Positions 7,108 through 11,581 of a stretch of DNA of 11,581 nucleotides are shown here, one piece after another. The DNA is taken from contig JAVBNK010000148.1 in the NCBI GenBank assembly GCA_031551595.1, positions 1 to 11,581 of the forward strand. The letters run 5' to 3'. The DNA is from JAVBOW01 sp031551595. Lineage in GTDB: Bacteria > Bacteroidota > Bacteroidia > Bacteroidales > Rikenellaceae. The position numbers and the translations under genes were made by a program. Numbering within the stretch: the stretch's first letter is position 1; the number at the start of each line of letters is the position of its first letter. Below the pieces are notes generated by a model. That model saw only the letters and a list, made by a program, of their open reading frames with translations. It made no database searches and was not told the DNA's origin.

Positions 7108-7172
7108 ACGACAACCCCAGGACGGGGCCAATTTACTGCGTCGAAAGGGGGCAACTTGATGAGTTTTATACA
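7055..7172. mobile_element. Remnant of a transposable element end (possibly IS21 family)
   Basis: This ~118-bp tract joins two broken genes and matches neither. It holds four same-orientation degenerate repeats starting at 7062, 7086, 7124 and 7147, each opening with GGGG or GGGGG. The first three continue as an A-rich, TTT-containing core and a CGT(C/T)G block (for example GGGGGTCAGTTTAATCCGTT). Spacing is 24, 38 and 23 bases. Multiple subterminal repeats are known from IS21-type ends, where they bind the transposase. The outer edges show a weak inverted match: CTGTATCA at 7054-7061 against TTATACAG at 7166-7173. No transposase gene and no flanking target duplication are present. The family assignment is inferred from the repeat pattern alone. 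Confidence 0.5.
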
Positions 7173-8801
7173 GCCATCACCGAGGCTTTCGCCTCGAAGC
7201 GCGACTGCCTGTTCGTGATCTCGACCCACATCATCGAGGCGGGCGGCGAACTGCGAAAACGATGCGACAACGTGCGCTTTATCTACCTGCCGACGATCAT
7301 GGAGGGCAGCACGGCGCGCTACCCCTATACCCTTGCAGAGGGCATTACGAGCGACCGCCACGGCATGATGATCATCAACAACGAGAACGTCGTCGATATC
7401 ATCCGGAAGGGCGGCCGCCGCGACGATCACCGCACGCAGGAACCCTTCGTGGTCGATAAGCAGACCCTCGAGGACCTCAATATGCTGGGCGAGTTCCGCC
7501 CCGGCTCGATTTTTTCGATATTTAACCGTACTTGCTCCCGGGGCGGTAAACAACTCCTCGAAGAGATGTTCCGCCAGCCGCTCAGCGACGCTGCGGCGAT
7601 CAACGAGCGCACGGCCACCTTTGCATGGTTCGGCCGCCAGGGCGCGGCGTTCCCCGCCACGCGCGAACAACTCGACACCGTCGAGCAATACCTCGGCGGG
7701 GGCGGCGAAGGCAACCGCCTGGCGGCCTGCGTCGCCATGGCACGCCGCAAGGCCATGCAGGTCGTCTCGCGCGACGAGGAGTACGGCGTGCTGTGCCAGG
7801 GGCTGCAGGCCACCGTGGACTTCCTGCGCAAACTGAAGGCGTTTACAGAACGGCTCGACCGACGGGATGCCCCGCAGACCGTGCAGTCGCTGCTCGCGAC
7901 ACTGGACACGGTGCTTGCCGACGGCAGGCTCGCCTGGGCCTTCGCCCCCGACCGCGCCGTCACCCCGTGGTTCGTCGTGGCCGCGCGGGACTACGTCCTG
8001 AGAACCTTGTTGCATGAACCCGTGCAAGCCATGATGCGCACCGTCTACGCCCTGGACCTCTACCTGGCCGTGTCGGGGCTGGCCGCGGAAGGGGGGTTTA
8101 CTTACCCGAAGGCTTTGGACTACGACCCCGCCGACAGCCACATCCGCATCGAAGGCTTCCGCCATCCCGGCATCCCCGGGGCCGTCGCCAATACCATCGG
8201 GATCGACCGCCGGCGCAACGTGGTCTTCCTCACGGGAGCCAACATGGCCGGCAAGTCCACCCTGATGAAGTCCTTCTCGATCGCCGTCTACCTGGCCCAC
8301 ATGGGCTTCCCGGTGGCCGCGAAGGCGATGGAATTCACCGTCCAGGACGGCCTCTACACCTCGATCAACGTTTCGGACAACCTCATCCTGGGATACAGCC
8401 ACTTCTACGCCGAGGTGGTGCGCGTGAAGCACGTGGCCGAGCAGGTCGCTTCGGGCAAAAACCTGGTGGTGGTCTTCGACGAACTGTTCAAGGGCACCAA
8501 CGTCAAGGACGCTTTCGACGCCACCGTCGCCGTCACCGACGCGTTCGGCGCACACCGGAACTGCTCCTACGTCATCTCCACGCACATCATCGGGGCGGGG
8601 CATACCCTCGCAGGCCCCGAAACCTCATCCCCGGATCCCGAAACCAATAACCTCAACTTCCTCTACATGCCCACCGTCATGCAAAACGGACGGCCCGCAT
8701 ACCCCTACACCCTAACCCCCGGGATCTCCGACGACCGGCACGGCATGGTCATCATCCAAAACGAAAAAATCATCCATATTATCCACCAACAGAGGGAATG
8801 A
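7104..8801 (+). CDS. MutS-like DNA mismatch repair ATPase, fused to the tail of a lost paralogue
   Basis: The open frame runs from a TTG at 7104 (565 codons), but native family sequence begins around 7440 (FVVDKQTLEDLNMLGEF). A GTG at 7449 would give 450 residues, near the usual length of short Bacteroidetes MutS-like proteins; an ATG follows at 7482. In 565-codon numbering there is a helical lever/clamp-like part at about 115-340, Walker A TGANMAGKST at 377-386, VVVFDELFKGT with Asp459-Glu460 as Walker B, and STHIIGAG with His494. The N-terminal mismatch-recognition domain is absent, as usual for this subgroup, so a role in mismatch repair is uncertain. It is an ABC-type DNA-associated ATPase. 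Residues ~22-102 are the tail of another MutS-like gene and 1-21 come from element-like DNA, so the long form is probably a rearrangement product. The true start is unresolved. Confidence 0.8.
   Translation: MNDNPRTGPIYCVERGQLDEFYTAITEAFASKRDCLFVISTHIIEAGGELRKRCDNVRFIYLPTIMEGSTARYPYTLAEGITSDRHGMMIINNENVVDIIRKGGRRDDHRTQEPFVVDKQTLEDLNMLGEFRPGSIFSIFNRTCSRGGKQLLEEMFRQPLSDAAAINERTATFAWFGRQGAAFPATREQLDTVEQYLGGGGEGNRLAACVAMARRKAMQVVSRDEEYGVLCQGLQATVDFLRKLKAFTERLDRRDAPQTVQSLLATLDTVLADGRLAWAFAPDRAVTPWFVVAARDYVLRTLLHEPVQAMMRTVYALDLYLAVSGLAAEGGFTYPKALDYDPADSHIRIEGFRHPGIPGAVANTIGIDRRRNVVFLTGANMAGKSTLMKSFSIAVYLAHMGFPVAAKAMEFTVQDGLYTSINVSDNLILGYSHFYAEVVRVKHVAEQVASGKNLVVVFDELFKGTNVKDAFDATVAVTDAFGAHRNCSYVISTHIIGAGHTLAGPETSSPDPETNNLNFLYMPTVMQNGRPAYPYTLTPGISDDRHGMVIIQNEKIIHIIHQQRE
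7167..7409 (+). pseudogene. 3' fragment of a first MutS-like ATPase gene
   Basis: These ~80 codons encode the end of a MutS-family ATPase domain: AITEAFA, VISTHIIEAGGEL with the conserved His, FIYLPT, YPYTLAEGITSDRHGM and IINNENVVDII. They align with the C-terminus of the second MutS-like protein at about 8510-8790 (VISTHIIGAGHTL, FLYMPT, YPYTLTPGISDDRHGM, IIQNEKIIHII). Walker A, Walker B and all upstream domains of this copy are absent; before it lies the element-like tract. The fragment is in frame with the following gene and is also covered by the CDS entry at 7104. Confidence 0.75.
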
Positions 8802-8939
8802 TATGCCTCGTTGCACTCCGCCGGGTTGCCCGGAAACCCGCGACCCCTGCCCCCATCGCGCAAAGCGCCACCGGAGGGGCGGGAGCGGAAAAATAAACCG
8901 GCGCAATGCAGTATATCGTTGCCAAAGCATACACTGACC

Positions 8940-8962
8940 CGGGCGTCCATTGAGGGCGCCCG
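8940..8962. other. Hairpin between convergent genes
   Basis: CGGGCGTCC and GGGCGCCCG form a 9-bp stem with one G-T pair around the loop ATTGA. It lies in the 203-bp gap between the MutS-like gene and the oppositely oriented hydrolase gene, where a bidirectional terminator would be expected. No T tract follows on either strand, so termination is only a suggestion. The remainder of 8802-9004 shows no gene or other signal. Confidence 0.4.
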
Positions 8963-9004
8963 CTGCGATAGGCACAGGCGTCGCAGGATAGCGGGAACAG
9001 GCAG

Positions 9005-10402
9005 CTATTCCGTCACCTCCAATATCCAGTCCGCCATATCCTTGAGTACCTCCGGCGCAAACGTTTCCTCGATCTGCGCATATTCGGGCAACGCGCCCGT
9101 CGTGCAGTGCTGGAACAGGTGGTTCAGTCCTTCGTATCTGCGCACCAGCGAGGGAGGCGTAATATAACGGGAGATGACCGCAAGGTTGGCGTCGGCATCG
9201 ACCTGAAAGTCTTTCGTGCCGTTGAGCGCCAGCAACGGGCGGCCGTTCAACTTCGCAAGGTCCACGGAGGGATCGTAAGAAAGGAAATAGCGCCACCAGG
9301 CATGGCCTGCCATTGACTGCAAGCCGCTTATGCAATTCTTCCGCAACGCTTCGGGCAGGATCGCCCCGCTGCCGTTGAAAAGCGTATCGCAAATCGTCCG
9401 GTAATTCCGGTTGAATTGATCGAGGGTGGTGTTCAACACAATGCCATGCATTTTTTTCAGCACATCGCCACAAGGACCCACCCACTCTGCGGGAATACCC
9501 TGATGCGACAGGTTGCTGCGGCTTTGCATCTGCAGCAGGCTGTCGCCGCGCAGCGCCATGCCCGCCAGCGACACCATAAAGGCGACCTCCGGATGGCGTG
9601 CACCGGCCATGATGGCGATCGTACCACCCTCGCTGTGGCCTATGATTCCCGTTTTGATGGGATTTATCTCTTTGCGCGAGGTCAGATAGCCGAACGCGCT
9701 CATCGCATCGGTCATATAATCTTCGGTCGTAGGGATGGGCTTCGCCGTCCACTCTTCGATCGATCCGCCATAACCCCGGTCGTCGTAGCGCAACACTGCG
9801 ATCCCGCGCCGCGCCAGGTAATCCGCGATCACCAGGAACGGCTTATGGCCGAACAGTTCCTCGTTGCGGTCCTGCAGGCCGCTGCCCGTCACCATCACCA
9901 CCGCCGGAAACGGCCCTTTGCCTCCGGGCAGGGTCAGCGTACCGTGGAACGTCGCCCCTGCCGCCTCGTTGCGGAACGTTACCTCTTCTTCACGATAAGG
10001 ATAGGGCGGTTGGGGCTCCTGGGGGCGCTTCGGCGCCGGGATGACCGCCCTGATAAGATCCAACGGCCAGGAACCTCCGCTCTGGTCGAATCGCCCGCAG
10101 ATCGAATCCTTACCGGCAATCCGGCCCTTATACACGGCATTGAGGGCAGGCATCGCCATGGCCAACTCCTGGCCGGCGAATGTCACTGTGACCCCGGGAA
10201 ATCCGTAAACCCCCTGGTCGGGACTGTCCATCGTGGCCGACCATGCGCCGTCCTGCTCCGCCAAATGGAATATAAGGCGCAGTTTCGTAGCGCCCACGTC
10301 GAGCACGCCGCTCCACGAGCCTGCAAGGTTCTGCGCCCCGGAAACCAACGGCGACAACAGCAATAAGATGAAAAGCGTTCTTTTCATTAGCATTTTCTTC
10401 AT
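9005..10402 (-). CDS. Secreted or periplasmic alpha/beta hydrolase with N-terminal beta-rich domain
   Basis: From the ATG at 10402 the product is 465 residues. It starts with a signal peptide (KRTLFILLLLSPLVSGAQ, likely cut between Ala and Gln; no lipobox Cys), so it is exported. Residues ~25-110 form a beta-rich domain (GSWSGVLDVG through GRFDQSGGSW) of a kind often preceding such hydrolases. The alpha/beta hydrolase fold follows from ~150: GTLTLPGG, VVMVTGSGLQDRNE (oxyanion region), VLRYDDRGYGGS, the nucleophile elbow GHSEGG with Ser257, NGTKDFQVD with likely acid Asp398, and NHLFQH with His428. The triad points to an esterase or peptidase-like hydrolase; the substrate is unknown. ATGs at 10387 and 10429 are alternative starts; 10387 also leaves a good signal peptide. 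It lies 66 bp downstream of the 134-residue gene on the same strand and may be cotranscribed with it. Confidence 0.85.
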   Translation of the reverse strand: MKKMLMKRTLFILLLLSPLVSGAQNLAGSWSGVLDVGATKLRLIFHLAEQDGAWSATMDSPDQGVYGFPGVTVTFAGQELAMAMPALNAVYKGRIAGKDSICGRFDQSGGSWPLDLIRAVIPAPKRPQEPQPPYPYREEEVTFRNEAAGATFHGTLTLPGGKGPFPAVVMVTGSGLQDRNEELFGHKPFLVIADYLARRGIAVLRYDDRGYGGSIEEWTAKPIPTTEDYMTDAMSAFGYLTSRKEINPIKTGIIGHSEGGTIAIMAGARHPEVAFMVSLAGMALRGDSLLQMQSRSNLSHQGIPAEWVGPCGDVLKKMHGIVLNTTLDQFNRNYRTICDTLFNGSGAILPEALRKNCISGLQSMAGHAWWRYFLSYDPSVDLAKLNGRPLLALNGTKDFQVDADANLAVISRYITPPSLVRRYEGLNHLFQHCTTGALPEYAQIEETFAPEVLKDMADWILEVTE

Positions 10403-10439
10403 TAGCGTTCTTCCCTGTCCAGTATGCATTAGGCTGTCA

Positions 10440-10456
10440 GCCTCGTAACGCGAGGC
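10440..10456. other. Short hairpin between the two minus-strand genes
   Basis: GCCTCG and CGAGGC form a perfect 6-bp stem around TAACG, between the stop of the 134-residue gene and the hydrolase start. There is no T run on the minus strand, so it is more likely a minor RNA structure than a terminator. Confidence 0.3.
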
Positions 10457-10468
10457 CGGGATCGTACC

Positions 10469-10873
10469 TCACTCCTTATCCGGCCGCAATTCCAGTCCCG
10501 ACAACGAAAAACCGCCCCAGCAATTCACATGAATCGTCCGGCGCAGGATCTCGCGGCCGTCGCAACGCCCAATCAGCAACGCCCCGAAATCGGGGCAGTC
10601 CCCCACCCTGTTCGTGACAGGCAATGTATTGGTAACAACGTTAATGAAGGCCTCGGCGTACTCCGGGGCTGTACAGCGTACCGCCGCCCCCCGGTCCGCC
10701 GACCACCCCGGGGGAGGCCCGGCATGCTCCCTCCCCGTCACATCGTAAACCGTATCGGTAAACGTGGCGAAATCAACCCTGCGGCGGGAGTCGTCATACC
10801 CCGCCAGCGACAAATAGAGGTTATATCGCCACCACTGGGGATAATCGCACTGTAATTCTATTTCAAAAATCAT
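10469..10873 (-). CDS. Uncharacterised 134-residue protein
   Basis: I do not recognise a family. The product has no signal peptide and no membrane segment. It opens with an acidic, aromatic stretch (MIFEIELQCDYPQWWRYNLY), has a Pro/Gly-rich middle (GPPPGW near 52-57) and five cysteines (about 9, 67, 93, 104, 118), including GDCPDFGALLIGRCDG. The N-terminus resembles a small beta-rich soluble domain, but that is an impression only. Its base composition matches the neighbours, and a minus-strand promoter motif at 10970-11001 would give it a ~90-base leader, which supports a real gene. The hydrolase gene follows 66 bp downstream, so the two may form a unit. Confidence 0.65.
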   Translation of the reverse strand: MIFEIELQCDYPQWWRYNLYLSLAGYDDSRRRVDFATFTDTVYDVTGREHAGPPPGWSADRGAAVRCTAPEYAEAFINVVTNTLPVTNRVGDCPDFGALLIGRCDGREILRRTIHVNCWGGFSLSGLELRPDKE

Positions 10874-10969
10874 ATTTCCTGTTTACCTTTGTGCCGGAGT
10901 ATGTAAAGCCATACAGTGCATAAAATATGCAAAATGCCGCCCGCACCCGGAGAATTGACTTTACACAGA

Positions 10970-11001
10970 CAAATATAACCGAAACTTTGCAATTCCGGCA
11001 A
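10970..11001 (-). promoter_or_regulatory. Minus-strand Bacteroidetes-type promoter for the 134-residue gene
   Basis: On the minus strand TATATTTG (10977-10970) fits TAnnTTTG exactly, and TTG at 11001-10999 lies 21 bases upstream, near the expected -33 position. Transcription would start near 10963, about 90 bases before the ATG at 10873. It interleaves with the plus-strand promoter at 10986-11017. Confidence 0.5.
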
Positions 11002-11017
11002 TAAATATCTACCTTTG
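10986..11017 (+). promoter_or_regulatory. Plus-strand Bacteroidetes-type promoter for the DUF177 gene
   Basis: TTTG at 10986-10989 and TACCTTTG at 11010-11017 are separated by 20 bases, which fits the Bacteroidetes housekeeping consensus (TTTG at -33, TAnnTTTG at -7). A start near 11024 gives a short leader of about 14 bases before the ATG at 11038. This is the best promoter match in the window. Confidence 0.7.
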
Positions 11018-11037
11018 TAAACTCTTTTCGAGAATAA

Positions 11038-11581
11038 ATGGGAACTTTGGGAGGATTCGAAATACCCGTAAAGGGATTAGAGGCTGGCAACCACAGCTTT
11101 AAATTCGATGTGGACGGGGAATTCTTCAAACGTTTCGAGGATTCGCCGGTGCAGGAAGGCCGGGCCGCCGTCGCAGTGGAAGCCCGGGAAACAGGGTCGG
11201 GACTCGACCTGCATTTCCGGATCGAAGGAGAAGCCGAAGTGCTCTGCGACCGCTGCCTCGAACCGATGATGCAGCCTGTAGAGTACGACGGTACGTTGGC
11301 TGTGCGCGTGAGCGACCAGGCCGCAGGCGAATACGACGGCGATACGCTTTGGATCGCAAGCCGCGACGAAACGGTGGACGTGGCCCAATACGTCTATGAG
11401 AGCATATGCCTCGGCCTGCCCCTGACCAGGATCCACGGTACGGACAGGAACGGCGTCCCGGCGTGCGACCCCGATATGCTGAAACGGTTCAGGATAGTTT
11501 CCCCGCCGGAATTCGACCGGATGGCGGACGAAAAAAACGAGAGAAACCCCCTGAAGGTTCAACTCGAAAACATAATGGACG
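11038..11581 (+). CDS. DUF177/YceD family protein, 3' end beyond window
   Basis: The frame is open from the ATG at 11038 to the last base (181 codons), so the stop lies outside. The start reads MGTLGGFEIPVKGLEAGNHS, the typical Bacteroidetes opening of DUF177. The family hallmark CDRCLE is present with Cys70 and Cys73, followed by a beta-rich part and VYESICLGLPLTRIH near 120-135. YceD is implicated in 23S rRNA accumulation, and its gene commonly precedes rpmF for ribosomal protein L32, which would be expected just past the window. Family members are about 170-185 residues, so only a few codons should be missing. The ATG lies about 21 bases after a good -7 element. Confidence 0.88.
   Translation, partial: MGTLGGFEIPVKGLEAGNHSFKFDVDGEFFKRFEDSPVQEGRAAVAVEARETGSGLDLHFRIEGEAEVLCDRCLEPMMQPVEYDGTLAVRVSDQAAGEYDGDTLWIASRDETVDVAQYVYESICLGLPLTRIHGTDRNGVPACDPDMLKRFRIVSPPEFDRMADEKNERNPLKVQLENIMD

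Noticed and set aside
7059..8603. 514-codon minus-strand open frame opposite the MutS-like gene
   Set aside because: The plus strand carries clear Walker A, Walker B and family motifs. The antisense translation is low in information and typical of GC-rich shadows.
8712..9752. 346-codon minus-strand frame crossing the intergenic gap and overlapping the hydrolase
   Set aside because: The hydrolase frame contains the catalytic Ser elbow, Asp and His. This alternative frame shows no family resemblance and invades the 3' end of the MutS-like gene.
10884..10891. Plus-strand TACCTTTG, a second -7-like match
   Set aside because: No TTTG lies at the -33 distance and no plus-strand gene begins just downstream, so it is likely fortuitous.
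10863..11129. 88-codon minus-strand frame over the divergent promoter region
   Set aside because: It covers AT-rich promoter DNA and the start of the DUF177 gene on the other strand, and its translation has no recognisable domain.

Overview
The window looks like chromosome from a GC-rich member of the Bacteroidales, most likely Alistipes or a close relative (Rikenellaceae). Three things suggest this: the protein families present, start codons preceded by A/T-rich leaders with no clear Shine-Dalgarno site, and Bacteroidetes-type promoter elements (TAnnTTTG at -7, TTTG or TTG near -33) at several genes. The genus is inferred from overall resemblance, not from a marker gene. I recognise no phage, CRISPR, toxin-antitoxin or defence system, and no obvious undescribed multigene system. 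The interest lies in the intergenic DNA and in one rearrangement scar.

Layout: 1-727 is non-coding and built from mosaic, GC-rich repeat modules with A-rich spacers. 728-2959 is an aroA-aroC pair for the last two steps of the shikimate pathway (EPSP synthase, then chorismate synthase). 2960-3214 is non-coding and carries an inverted copy of the upstream repeat, a short direct repeat and a hairpin. 3215-5194 is an OPT-family peptide transporter. 5203-5475 is a long imperfect palindrome with perfect 21-bp ends that fills the gap before pepT (5500-6720), a cytosolic tripeptidase. Transporter and peptidase together suggest uptake and hydrolysis of small peptides. pepT ends at a strong intrinsic terminator (6745-6783).

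6823-7409 is a scar. A promoter and the first ~57 codons of an ECF sigma factor run into a ~118-bp tract with four G-rich direct repeats that look like the end of a transposable element, possibly IS21-type. The tract runs into the last ~80 codons of a MutS-like ATPase. That tail is in frame with a second, essentially complete MutS-like paralogue ending at 8801, so one ORF contains the same C-terminal module twice.

9005-10873 is on the minus strand: an uncharacterised 134-residue protein, then a secreted or periplasmic alpha/beta hydrolase. Interleaved divergent promoter motifs lie at 10970-11017. The plus-strand one drives a DUF177/YceD-family gene that runs off the window; in many bacteria this gene precedes rpmF (ribosomal protein L32).
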